The notes beneath the pieces were generated by a model, which did no database searches, was not told the origin of the DNA, and worked only from the letters and a program-made list of their open reading frames with translations. Of a DNA stretch of 64,000 bases, positions 11,526 to 22,189 are shown piece by piece. Position numbers and translations under genes: made by a program. Positions within the stretch are counted from its first letter, which is position 1, and each line of letters opens with the position of its first letter. The stretch spans positions 244,404 to 308,403 of the forward strand of contig JAPQWV010000651.1 in assembly GCA_027422505.1 (NCBI GenBank), read 5' to 3'. Origin of the DNA: Craterostigma plantagineum (lineage: Eukaryota; Streptophyta; Magnoliopsida; Lamiales; Linderniaceae).

Positions 11526-12713
11526 ATGAGTGCTGTGAACATCACCAACGTATCTGTGCTGGATAATCCGTCTTCGTTTCTGTCGCCTTTTCAGTTCGAG
11601 ATCTCGTATGAATGCGTCTCTCCCCTCAAAGACGGTATATTTTTTTATTCTTCAATTTATCCCCTTCTCGTCGCTCTAGCTTTGTTGTTGTGTGTGCTAT
11701 TTTATTTAAGTACTGTGTTGGTAATTTCTAGGGTTCCTTTGCTCAGTGGTTGTATGTACTGAGGACTTGAGGAATTTTTTGTACTTTATTAACTTTGAGA
11801 GTGGTGAGGTACCTCTGTGCGTCTACGAATGATTTTCTGATCTGATTAGCTTGCCAACATTTCAATCAACAAATTATGGAATGTAGAGGTTTTCAGGTGT
11901 TTATCTACTGTCGGCAAGGAGAAAGTTCCATTTTCGTTTGGTAAGGTGTCACTGACATTTTGCTTGGTGATGATAATCACCAAAACAATGTTGTGCTGCA
12001 GATTTGGAATGGAAACTCATTTATGTGGGATCTGCAGAGGATGAAACTTATGACCAGCTCTTAGAAAGTGTCCTTGTTGGCCCAGTCAACATTGGAACCT
12101 ATCGTTTTGTTTTCCAGGTACAAAGTATAGACAAGATATGATACATCGTAATTTCTTAATGGATACTGCCCATGTTCACCACTTCCATTGACTAAATACA
12201 TGACAGGCAGATCCACCAGACCCATCCAAGATTCGCGAGGAAGACATTTTAGGCGTGACCGTACTTTTACTGACTTGCTCCTATATGGAGCAGGAGTTCA
12301 TTCGGGTGGGTTATTATGTCAATAACGACTACGATGACGATAAGCTAAAGGAAGAGCCTCCTCCGAAGGTCTTGATTGACAGGATTCAGAGAAATATACT
12401 CTCCGACAAGCCTAGGGTTACCAAGTTCCCCATCAATTTCCACCCCGAGAATGGTGAAGCTGGCGAACAAGTGCCTTCTCCTGGCCATGCCAACGAGCCA
12501 TATGGGCATGATGAGCAAGAGCTACAAGCTGGCGGGCAAGTGCCTTCTCCTAACCATGCCAATGAATCAGCAGATGGGCATGAAGAGCTAGAGCTACAAG
12601 CTGGGGAACAAGTGCCTTCTTCTGACCATGCCGATGAGCCAGATAGGCGTGAAGAGCAAGAGCTACAAGCATCACCAGGTCATCTTTCTGCTCCTGAAGA
12701 AACCAAACCATGA
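11526..12713 (+). CDS. ASF1: Histone chaperone ASF1 with an expanded repeat tail
   Basis: ASF1 binds the H3-H4 dimer in the nucleus and hands it to CAF-1 or HIRA during nucleosome assembly. Three exons (11526-11634, 12002-12117, 12207-12713) give 243 residues. The core from MSAVNITNVSVLDNPSSF to about residue 155 is the conserved immunoglobulin-like ASF1 domain, including DLEWKLIYVGSAEDE, GPVNIGTYRFVFQADPPD, EDILGVTVLLLTCSY and EFIRVGYYVNNDY, which form the histone- and B-domain-binding surfaces. The tail is unusual: after FPINFHPENGE come three copies of a ~28-residue acidic unit (AGxQVPSxxHAxE...ELQ). Plant ASF1 proteins are usually around 190 residues, so the excess length is this repeat. 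The stop is at 12711-12713. Confidence 0.95.
12460..12680 (+). repeat. Coding minisatellite in the ASF1 tail
   Basis: Three tandem units of about 80 bp, each starting near gaagctggcgaacaagtgcc and encoding AGxQVPSxxHAxE followed by an acidic ExELQ block. The copies are diverged but clearly homologous and stay in frame, so length change by whole units would keep the protein open. Confidence 0.85.
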
Positions 12714-13384
12714 ATTTATCCACTTTTATTTGCTTGTTTCTCATAGTGCCCTTGCGTTGTAGCTGAACTGCTGTACTAGTGTTTTTTCCCCAAGTACAAT
12801 CCAGGAATATATTTTCATCATGGACTGCTTTGATTAGAGCCTCAGTTGAAGGCTGTTCCTACAATGTGTGAAAATACAGTTGGTGAAAGTTCTCATGAAG
12901 TATCAGCTGTGTTGTTGCTCTAGCAGTTACATTTATATGCCAAAATTTTGATATCAATTACTGCAGTCACATCCCTAATGTGGAGCAGTAGTTTAGGAAG
13001 CGAACACCTAAAACGAAAAGAACATTCAAATAAAACAAGCTTGATTCGTCCATAAAACTCGACGGTTAACTTCAACGTGACCGACCATAAACTCGAGATT
13101 GATTGAGCTTTACAAAGAGAAGGGAAGTAAATAAGGAAATATTTATCATCTTGAGGCATGTGGTTAGCCTATAGGCAGATACTCTGTATGAATGAGTAAC
13201 GAATCAAACCGCATTACAAGAATATATGCGAGAGTTCCCTAAATAAATGTGGGAGCTCTTTCGTCTCATCACACTGATCTATGTATCATCCACGTCACAG
13301 AATCAACACAACTTGCATATGCTTCTCTGTTGAGTATGAATTCAAATAACATGTATGTACGTTATCAGCTGTGATAGAGGATGG
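12714..13384. other. Convergent 3' spacer between ASF1 and MSL
   Basis: AT-rich DNA between two stop codons on opposite strands; presumably both 3' UTRs. No gene or element is supported. Confidence 0.45.
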
Positions 13385-16300
13385 TTACTTTTTCTCTGAC
13401 TGATCAGCGGAAGAATTCGATTTCTTGATGTTTTCTTTCTCCTTCTCGGCCACCACAGTGCCATTACCATTACCATTACCACTTCGTAAAGCTGAAACCT
13501 CCTTTGAATCGGCTTGATTCGATTGAGGTGTCGAGTCATCCTCAATTGGAAGGGTCCTCTTCGACCCCTCTAATGCAACTCCAAGTACAATGTTCTCTTC
13601 TAGGGAAGGCTTATTCAGCGGTGGTTGTGATGGCCTCACATCTTGTTTTGGCTGCGCAGCAACTTCGGCTTTTTTACCACCTGAATCTGATGAGGAGGTT
13701 GATGTACTACTCTCATCTTGGCCTGCTTTCAGGGATTGCTTCTTGTTAGATGTGTTGGGTGTTGTCGGGATAGAACCTTTCTCTTCGACAAACTCAGAAT
13801 CAATCTTAGAGACGGGTTTCTCACTGCTATTTGATACAGAATCTTCTTTTGCATCTGATGTCTGTGTCTCCTTTGTCTTAAGGACAGAAGACGCAATGCC
13901 AGTTTCTCGAGTGCTTTCAACTTTAGCATCCACCTTATCATCTGCTGATGGCGGTGATGGTTTTCCGTTGGTCTTGCTTTCATCTTCGCCACTTGGGCGT
14001 GTTGGTCGAGATTGAGCTTTAGACATATCTTCGCCATTTACTTTATTGGAAGGCTCGAGTAACAACAAGGGCCGGTTTGATGTTGCTCCTCGGGTGAACA
14101 TGGAATCTGAAAACGGTACATTGTCTGATTCATCGGTGAATATTTTCTGGACTGTTCGGATAGGTGTGGCTAATCGAGCACGGTGATGTCTGATGACTCT
14201 GAGAAGATCCAGGAGAATAGCTTCCTGTTTTACAGTTGAAATAATAAATCCGAGGATATATGTTTATATATCACATAAAATACTGAAATATGAAGCAAAA
14301 AAATCTCTTACCTTAACACATAAGTATTCCTCAAAATGAGAAGTCTTCACAAAGCAAGACACCAGTATCTGCGCGATGTTAGAGATCAGAAGATTTGATG
14401 TAAAACAGTATTCTCTAGCACTATAATATCAGTGAATTGCTCGCAAAATATAATCAAAGAAGTCCTACAGCAGAACTTTTCGGTGCTGTCCCCAAACAGG
14501 AAATGGACTAAGATATTGAATGAAATCACATTTTCTTATCTCACTCTGGTTGGTGTGGTGAAATAAAACAAAATACTAAATAACTCTTCTTCCAATTGAG
14601 TTTGAAGATAAAGCAGATTTCACAGCCACAACACGAGAATTAAAAGGTTATCCAAACTGCAGATATTAACCCCAGATAAAATGATCATATTGAGAAACCC
14701 AACTAACCATGAGAGCCTGATTCTCGGGATTAATGTTTTCCAAGAATACTCTTCTATGCAATTTCTGTTGTTCGACTTGTGGATTTTTGGACAGAACCTT
14801 GCGCATATCAGCTACAATGTTCTGAAGCAAGAAGCAAGATATAATCAGTCCGTGTTCAGTTCGTTGCCACTGATTTTATCAAACATGATGCCCCTTACAT
14901 TGATTTTGCCGACATCTAAGTGGCTAATAGCAATATGGGTTTTAATTCGCCAGTGAGTTTTCTGGCTAAGATTTCTCACTACATTCACAGTAAACTTGTG
15001 GTTTGGAATGTGAACAGCTTCACGGTCTTCACCTCGCACAATAGTGGGTGACCACCATCCTACATGCTGCATAAGGACAGCAATCAACCTCAACAAATCA
15101 TACATGTGAACGAGAAGAAGAGAGTGATGTCTAATAAAGACAGGTATATGCATTAAAAAGTAGCAATAGATAAAAGCATTAGTGCTCAATGTCGATAATC
15201 CTCCTAGTTTTCGGCATTGGAAATAAATGACCAAGAAAATGTCTTGCTTAACAGAAAAGTAACTGACAAATAGCATACATGTAACGTGAAAATCCTGATA
15301 ACTTGGTAAACTATATAGAATTGAATCAATAATTTTACAAATATATTTCTGAACTACTTCAAGAACCTTCGATTTTCAGATACCATGTTAACTATTACAT
15401 GCGCGCGACAGAAACAGAACGAACCTCAACTGTGCCAGAAACTTCGTACCCTTCAATCTTTGTCTGAATCCATTCATTGACAACAAATGGACGCGTTGCA
15501 TGAATCATTGCACTTGAAAGAAAGTTTGTGAAAATCTGCATAGGATACAAAATATGCATCAGGGGGCCAAAAATGCTTTCTTTCACCATTAAATACTTCT
15601 TAAATAGCATGGTGATGAGACATAAAAACAAAATAATAAGCAGAGCCTAAATTTCGATAGGCACCTCGCGTCCAGCAAGCGTGAGTAAGACAGTCCCAAG
15701 CCCTCCAGCTGTGACCCATTTTTGGGTAGAGAAGCCTAACAACTCCATGAACAGTGATACAGCTGCGACCCATACAGCTGTATAAACGGCTTTTCCAGCA
15801 AATTGAAAGCCCATCTGTCACAAAGCGAGAAAGACCTAAGAGATTTTATCTTATGCACTTGGTGTTAGTCAAATGCCACATGGATGTTACTCTTTTAGCT
15901 AAGATGTCCTACGATGTATCTGCCACCTGAATATATCTGAGGCTCTCATAGTGCGATACGATGTGGGTCGGTAAAGGAACAAATAAGTCATAACTTTTTT
16001 TCTCATGCAATAATAGAGCAAAGAATAGGAACATACATTTCTAGCATCGGAAGAATCATTGGTCTCTATGAAGAACTTTTGTGCTTGCTGAATAACACTG
16101 CGTACAGAAGAATGTGTCAGGTGTAGTATTACAAAAAAACATTATATATAAGGCAAAGGAGTAGTAGAGATGAAATTCAACTAACAGACATGAGACTGAC
16201 CTTGAAAAGCAATATGCAAAGGCTAGAACAGTTGATAGTGATCTGACAAAGTTAAGAAGCCTCTGTTTAACAATTTGACTAGCTTCTGTGGGAAGAATCA

Positions 16301-17607
16301 GTGGATCCAATGCCCTGTCAAATAGCGATTCTTGAGTATGAAGTAACTCTAAGAACCGATTCCTGCTTTCTGTACAACTAACCTGCATATAATGATTGCT
16401 CCCGTCCATAGCAGCAACGGTTGAACATACGAAGTAGTAACTTGATATGTTTTACTCTTTTTCCAGCTATTGTCATTCTTCTGAAAGAAGTCACAACGTC
16501 ATATTTCAAACTAATATAAAAAAAAGAACCCACTTTGAGTACCCTTCTCAAGATAGGCATAAAGTATCAAGAGCTACAGTATTCATTTACATTGAGAAAA
16601 ATGTTACGGATTAGTCGCACGAGTGGTGCAAGTCCCCACACAGCAAAAACAACAACACCAACTGCTGAAGCCAGTTTGATCACCAGTGGACTGCCTTGTA
16701 TAATGTTAAATGATCTGTAAAATCCAAACTTCAGACTTAGAAAAAGGAAAAAAGCACGGCATTCAGAGTCAACAAGCACATAAAATTTCGAGATACTAGC
16801 TAAACTTGTATGACTAGGAAAGCAATCACATGTATAATTTATCAACTGTGTCTGCAACCAACAAAACGAGGACGAGCTACCTCACTAGACTCGAAGTTGC
16901 ATCTTTTACATGTTTGGCATCTAATGAGGGCCCTGGCGTCAGAAAACAGCGGCATCGAAACTGGCGATTGCTACGAGAACTGTTGCATATTCTATGTTGT
17001 AATCTCTGTGAAAATCTTGATGTGCTAGAATACTGTTGCAGAACATGCAATTAAAAAACAGTCAGGGCCAGCCGAGCCAAAACGAGCCATGAGATAAATT
17101 CATCTGCTAAAAACTATGTCTTATCCATTCCAAATTAACTTAATTAACACAAGCTTCCAGGTAGAGGGAATGACATCCAAAATTTTTAAGACCGAAAGAG
17201 CCAGTTAAGCAGCAGCCTAGGTAAAAACGCATGTAACTAAGTTTACACAATACAGACCGAACACGGATAAGATTCTTTAGCTTGTATCAATCTTAAAAAT
17301 CAAGGCCAAAACAAAGCCCCCTTTTTTCCAAACGAACCAGCGCCGAGAACAAATACACCAAAGAAACTCATACCAGTGAAATGGAAGGCGACGTACTGCT
17401 CAATAAACAAAGCTTTCCCTTAGTTTCAGGAATCTGCAAATTGACCCTCGTAAATAATCAAGAAACGCGAATCAAGTAAAAAAAAAAAAAATTGATTCTT
17501 AAAATTAAGCAACCGATACATACATTAACCCTAAATCGCTTTAAGTCCGCATGGCTCCTGCGAATCCCCAGCTCAAGGGAGAGTTGCAGAGAACCAGACG
17601 AAGCCAT
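13385..17607 (-). CDS. MSL2/3-like: Mechanosensitive ion channel, MSL2/MSL3 type (plastid)
   Basis: A MscS-family channel of the plastid envelope that relieves hypo-osmotic stress and influences plastid shape in Arabidopsis. The N-terminal exons are 17524-17607 ([10 protein letters not shown]..., transit-peptide-like), 17374-17433 and 16881-17005. The next exons hold hydrophobic segments such as [20 protein letters not shown], then the MscS pore region ending [18 protein letters not shown] with [15 protein letters not shown], and the soluble beta domain with [20 protein letters not shown] and [19 protein letters not shown]. The long last exon (from about 14230) carries an S/K/E-rich, disordered C-terminus ending ADQSEKK, characteristic of MSL2/3 and absent from MSL1. 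An apparent in-frame stop in the third exon disappears in the correct splice phase. Interior exon edges were not all fixed. Confidence 0.92.
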
Positions 17608-18294
17608 TTCAATGGACGGATCTTCCTCCTCTCAAGTATTTTGCCTGTAATTCGAGCTCAACTTTTTTATGGTACAAGAAAATTAAAAACGAAAATAATT
17701 AAAAAATTAAAAACTCTCACGAAATATACATATCGATGACAGTCAACATTTTATAGCTGGGTTGGGTCAGCTCTTTCTCGTACGCGCCGGTTTAAGTTGA
17801 CCCGCGGGTGCTATTACGGTTCAAGTATAAACCGTATAAAACCGAAAATGAAGTACAAATCATGTTTTACACATTAATAAAGTTACGATAACGCCAAAAA
17901 AAAAAAAAAAAATGGAAAGCCTTTTGCTTGCGAATGTCGTCGAGCCGTAATGTAATAATAATAAACCAGTGGAGGCCACGTTCATAATAATCTATGTTTT
18001 TTTCCTTCATTTTATTTTTTTTTTTCCCTGAGATTGGTTGGATTTTCGAACCCTTGAGCTGTTAAAGAAAAACACGTTAAAACCAACGATGATCTTGCTG
18101 TCCTAAACATCGACGCCATTCTTCTTCACATTCCCCTCATTGCAGCTAATCACGCGAGACAGAAGAGAACAAGGGAGGGACGATCATCCATCTATCTTCA
18201 ATTCAATTTCCTCTCTCTATCAAAGCTAAATCATAGGAAGGAAAAAAAAAGGCAGAGAAAATAGATATATCTGCGCATCAATCTTGAAGAAAAG
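17608..18294. promoter_or_regulatory. Divergent upstream region between MSL and NET2
   Basis: 687 bp between the start codons of the divergent MSL (-) and NET2 (+) genes. AT-rich with several A and T runs; it must hold both promoters. No specific motif is claimed. Confidence 0.5.
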
Positions 18295-21219
18295 ATGCTG
18301 CAGAGAGCAGCAAGCAATGCATATTCATGGTGGTGGGCTAGCCACATTCGCACCAAGCAATCCAAATGGCTCGACCAATGCCTCCAAGGTAAAATATACA
18401 TACACATAACTTTCCATGATCATGAATTTATCTCAACATCCCATGATTCCTTCCATTGGCCCATGCCAAAATCGAACAAAAAAAACGAGGGGTTTAGTTT
18501 AGGGATCCTCCTTCACAAGGCTTCGTCTCCGTGTATGCGTGCAGACATGGAGGAGAAGGTACAGAGCATGCTGAAGCTGATCGAAGAAGACGGAGACTCC
18601 TTCGCAAAGAGGGCCGAGATGTACTACAAGAGAAGGCCCGAGCTCATAAGCAACGTCGAAGAAGCCTACAAGTCCTTCCGCGCCTTAGCAGACCGCTACG
18701 ACCTCCTATCGAAGGAGCTCCAAAACGCCAACCACACGATAGCCACCGTCCTCCCCGACCAGGTCCAGTTCAACATAGACGAAGAAAACGACGAAAACGT
18801 CTCAAACCCTGCCAATAAAACCACCTCCAGAACGGGCCAGACAACCCCACAAAAAAGCGTCCCCAGAGTCCCAACTCCGCCCGCCCAAGACATACGAGCG
18901 CTCATATCCACTGCCTCTCAGCAGCTCAAAGACAAGAAGAGGGCGGCCTCGGGCGGCGGCAAGAAGGAGGTGATGGGGTCCGCGGGGATGAGCAGGGAGG
19001 AGGCGGTGAAGGAGATAGAGAGGCTTGAGAAGGAAATATTGGCCTTGCAGACGATGAAGGAGTTCGTGAAGAGCTCTTACGAGGGGGGCGTTGCAAAGTA
19101 CTGGGAATTGGAGAATCAGATCGTTGCAATGCAGCAGAGGGCGTGCGGATTGAGGGACGAGTTCGAAGTCGACATGGTGATGGAGGACGACGATGCGAGG
19201 ACTTTGATGGCCCAGGCTGCTCTCAAGTCTTGCCAGGAGACTCTGGCGATTTTGGAGGCTGCCCAGGAGAAGTCGGCCAGGGAGGCGAAGGAAGAGTATC
19301 AGAGGATCGAAGCTGCTTGGGAGAGGCTGAAGTCTGTTTCCAGGAAGTACTTGCCTGAAAAAGGGGACGGCGAAGAAGACGGTGGAGCTAAAACAGCTGC
19401 TGATGCTGCTGCTGCCTTGGGCTATTACGGCGATGGCGTGGCTGAAGGGACGACACAGAAGAGCTCTGACGAAGACAGCTTAGGGAGTCTGACGGCGTCT
19501 GAGCTGGCGGAGAGGGTCGAGCAGCTGGTGAATAAGGTTGTCAGTTTGGAGTCGGCGGTTTCTTCTCAGACAGTTTTGGTCCACACTTTGAGGATGGAGA
19601 CGGACGATCTGAACGAGCAGATTCGCGGGCTGGAGGAAGGGCACGAGGCGCTGGCCGAGGACGTTCATGAGGTGGGGACGAAGGTGAAGGAGGTGGAGGA
19701 GAGGCTTAATAAGGTTCAGGGGTTGAATAAGAGTTTAGAGAGGGAGTCGAGCACGCTTCAGACAACCTTTGCTGAGGCTCGTTCTGACATCGATTGCCTG
19801 TCGGGGAAACTGAGCGACATAAAGCCCGACGACGACGAGGAGGAGTTGGACGAACAGAGTAACTCGGCGGATGTACCTGAAGAGAAACAAGATGATCTTG
19901 AAGATCGAGAACTGGGTTCGAACGGTTTAGGGCGCGAGGATTCGGAGGATGTAAGAGAAGCTGAGGTGAGTGCGTCGTCGAGTCTTGGAAGATCTGCGTT
20001 CAAGAAGGCAGAGGATGGGAAGGGAATTAGAAAGTCGGCTACTTTTTCGGGAAGGAGACTGAAGGAAGCAGTTAGCCAAAGATCGCCTGGGAATTATGAA
20101 GAGCGGGAAATCAGGATGAAGGTGGAGGAAATAGATTGGAATCAGATCCTATTGAGCGGAATGGAAGATAGGGAGAAGATTCTTCTTAAGGAGTACACTG
20201 TGATTCTGAGGAACTACAGAGAGGTGAAGAAGAAGCTCGCTGACATGGAGAAGAAGGAGAAGGACAGCCAATTCGACGTGACTCTGCAGATGAGGGAGCT
20301 GAAGAAAGCTATTCTAAAGAGAGATGAAGAGATACAGAATCTTCGGCAGAGAATAGGTTTGGCTCAAGGGGGTAATGTCGTCGAAGAAGATAGCAGTCCA
20401 TTGTGCAAGAGAGAAGTGGGATTAGAGGAGAAGGAAGATGTCGATACCCCTGTTTCAAATGTAGGAGATGTTGACAACGATGATGATATGGGAATGGTTT
20501 TCATCGACAAGACTGAGCCCATATCGGTTGTGGAAGAGAAATTCCGTTACAAGATCGATGCAGTGTTGGACGAGAACCTGGATTTCTGGTTGAGATTCAG
20601 CTCTTCCTTCCATCAGGTACAGAAATTTAGGACAGAAGTCGAGGATCTGCAAGATGAGATTGCAAAAATCAAAGAAAAAACGAAAAACGACGGAGCCGTT
20701 ACGATACAGACAAGATCGGAGATTCGTCCCATATACAAGCACCTGCGAGAAATACGGGCAGAGCTAGGCCTGTGGCTGGAGCAAAGCGCTTCGCTCAAGG
20801 ATGAACTCAAGGGAAGGTTTGCGTCTCTATGCAGCATTCAAGAGGAGATGACGACAGCATTGAAGGAAGGAGTCGAGGAAGACGAAATCAAATTCAGTAC
20901 GCATCAAGCTGCAAAGTTCCAAGGCGAGATTCTGAACATGAAGCAAGAAAACAGCAAGGTCAGAGAAGAGTTGCGAGCAGGTTTAGATCACGTCAGCATG
21001 CTTCAGGTCGAGATCGAGAAGACCCTACAGAATCTGAGCGAGGAGTATGGTATCACTAGTGACCAGCCAGATAACTTGACGAGGGGGAGAGTCCCATTGA
21101 GATCGTTCCTATTCGGGAACAAACCGAAGAGGAAACAATCTATTTTCTCGCATATGCAGCCCAATCGACGATACCAGATATTGAGAGCAGGAATACATCT
21201 GTCAAAATTCCATCCTTGA
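18295..21219 (+). CDS. NET2-like: NETWORKED 2-type actin-binding protein (KIP1-like)
   Basis: Two exons, 18295-18388 and 18545-21219, separated by a 156-bp intron (gtaaaat...gtgcag); joining gives WLDQCLQ-DMEEKVQSML, the expected NET junction. Residues ~8-90 are the NAB (KIP1-like) actin-binding domain with YSWWWASHIRTKQSKWL and GDSFAKRAEMYYKRRPELI. The rest is a long coiled coil (repeated heptads, E/K-rich, about 270-800), with a conserved LLKEYTVILRNYREVKKKL block and a C-terminal basic segment LRSFLFGNKPKRKQSIF. Length near 920 residues suits the NET2 subclass. NET2 members decorate actin at the plasma membrane in pollen and pollen tubes, so a pollen role is inferred. A continuous ORF runs through the intron, so naive ORF calls overstate the protein by 52 residues. 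Confidence 0.93.
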   Translation: MLQRAASNAYSWWWASHIRTKQSKWLDQCLQGKIYIHITFHDHEFISTSHDSFHWPMPKSNKKNEGFSLGILLHKASSPCMRADMEEKVQSMLKLIEEDGDSFAKRAEMYYKRRPELISNVEEAYKSFRALADRYDLLSKELQNANHTIATVLPDQVQFNIDEENDENVSNPANKTTSRTGQTTPQKSVPRVPTPPAQDIRALISTASQQLKDKKRAASGGGKKEVMGSAGMSREEAVKEIERLEKEILALQTMKEFVKSSYEGGVAKYWELENQIVAMQQRACGLRDEFEVDMVMEDDDARTLMAQAALKSCQETLAILEAAQEKSAREAKEEYQRIEAAWERLKSVSRKYLPEKGDGEEDGGAKTAADAAAALGYYGDGVAEGTTQKSSDEDSLGSLTASELAERVEQLVNKVVSLESAVSSQTVLVHTLRMETDDLNEQIRGLEEGHEALAEDVHEVGTKVKEVEERLNKVQGLNKSLERESSTLQTTFAEARSDIDCLSGKLSDIKPDDDEEELDEQSNSADVPEEKQDDLEDRELGSNGLGREDSEDVREAEVSASSSLGRSAFKKAEDGKGIRKSATFSGRRLKEAVSQRSPGNYEEREIRMKVEEIDWNQILLSGMEDREKILLKEYTVILRNYREVKKKLADMEKKEKDSQFDVTLQMRELKKAILKRDEEIQNLRQRIGLAQGGNVVEEDSSPLCKREVGLEEKEDVDTPVSNVGDVDNDDDMGMVFIDKTEPISVVEEKFRYKIDAVLDENLDFWLRFSSSFHQVQKFRTEVEDLQDEIAKIKEKTKNDGAVTIQTRSEIRPIYKHLREIRAELGLWLEQSASLKDELKGRFASLCSIQEEMTTALKEGVEEDEIKFSTHQAAKFQGEILNMKQENSKVREELRAGLDHVSMLQVEIEKTLQNLSEEYGITSDQPDNLTRGRVPLRSFLFGNKPKRKQSIFSHMQPNRRYQILRAGIHLSKFHP

Positions 21220-21445
21220 TTTCTTACACCGTTATGTCCCAGTTTCTGGGAAACAGGGGACTTGAATCTTTAACGCTCATTCGTTTAATTTGTCGAAAGA
21301 AGCATGATTTTCTTACTTCTCTGTGTTTCGGTGGATTGTTAATCAAACCAACCCAGTTTTCTATCACGCCAAATTGAGCAAGAGATTAATGGATTTCACG
21401 GCTGAACAAAAATGAGACAAAAATGTCAGAGGAGAACCATTTCAT

Positions 21446-22100
21446 TCAAGTTGAAAACCTCTCTGCTAGCCTCGCAGACACAGCCTTGAGCTTGGAATAA
21501 ACCTTAGCTGCAGGCGAACCCAAAATCAAGATGCAAAGGGAATCCCTTGCAAACTTAATATTAACAATCGAGCCCAAAATATGAATCTTAGCGTAAGCAA
21601 TCTCAATTCTAGTCCTCGTAGCATTCTCTATAGCAAACTTCGTCTTCCCGCCTTTCCCCACTGAGCCTGCCAATACCCCGAAACAGATGATCTTCCCTAA
21701 TCTTCAGTCACATCCTTGATCTCGAAGGATTCGACGCAGAGCTCGTCCAATCGGAGCAAAACGACGGAACCGCCGCGTCGAACCCTAGCACGAACGCGTG
21801 CACGAAATCCGCGCACTTCTGAAGATTGCTTGCGTCGGGCGTGCGGGGAAACGTCTTGAGCTCCACGCGCCGGGATTTGGTGTTCATGCGTATGTCGACC
21901 TTCGCTTCGCCGTACACGGCGCTGTAGATCTCCAGCTTCAACGGAGCGTATCGGTGCGGTGGGACTGTGACAGTACGGAATCGGATTTGGCCGTCGGAGA
22001 TTTCGTAGGCTTTGAGGGGCTTGAAAACACTGGTTTGTTGACTACAGATTTCAACTTCTTCAAGGCTTCCACTTCTTCATCGCAGCAGCTGCCTGAATGA
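21446..22100 (-). pseudogene. Processed pseudogene of PNO1 (ribosome-assembly KH protein)
   Basis: An intronless, frame-broken copy of PNO1/RRP20, the partner of NOB1 needed for 40S maturation. From upstream to downstream on the minus strand one can read a damaged N-terminus with ALKKLKSVVNKPVF near 22050, then in another frame APLKLEIYSAVYGEAKVDIR and VELKTFPRTPDASNLQKCADFVHAFVLGFD (21941 down), a further frame with LDELCVESFEIKDV, and finally GKGGKTKFAIENATRTRIEI through AARLAERF-like KH sequence ending at 21446. At least three frameshifts plus substitutions in the KH core (for example RIEIAYAKI) mark decay. Lack of introns suggests retroposition. It sits immediately beside the large palindrome. 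Confidence 0.85.
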
Positions 22101-22189
22101 AGAAACCTTAGAACGAAGCGTCGCGCGGGTCTTTGTTCATTCGTCTTCTTTTGCTAAATTACCTATGGTACCTTAAATATTCCTGAAAT

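Noticed and set aside
16881..17005. In-frame stop in the third MSL exon
   Set aside because: Only seen in the wrong phase; with the ag acceptor before agattacaac the exon is open and ends correctly at the next junction.
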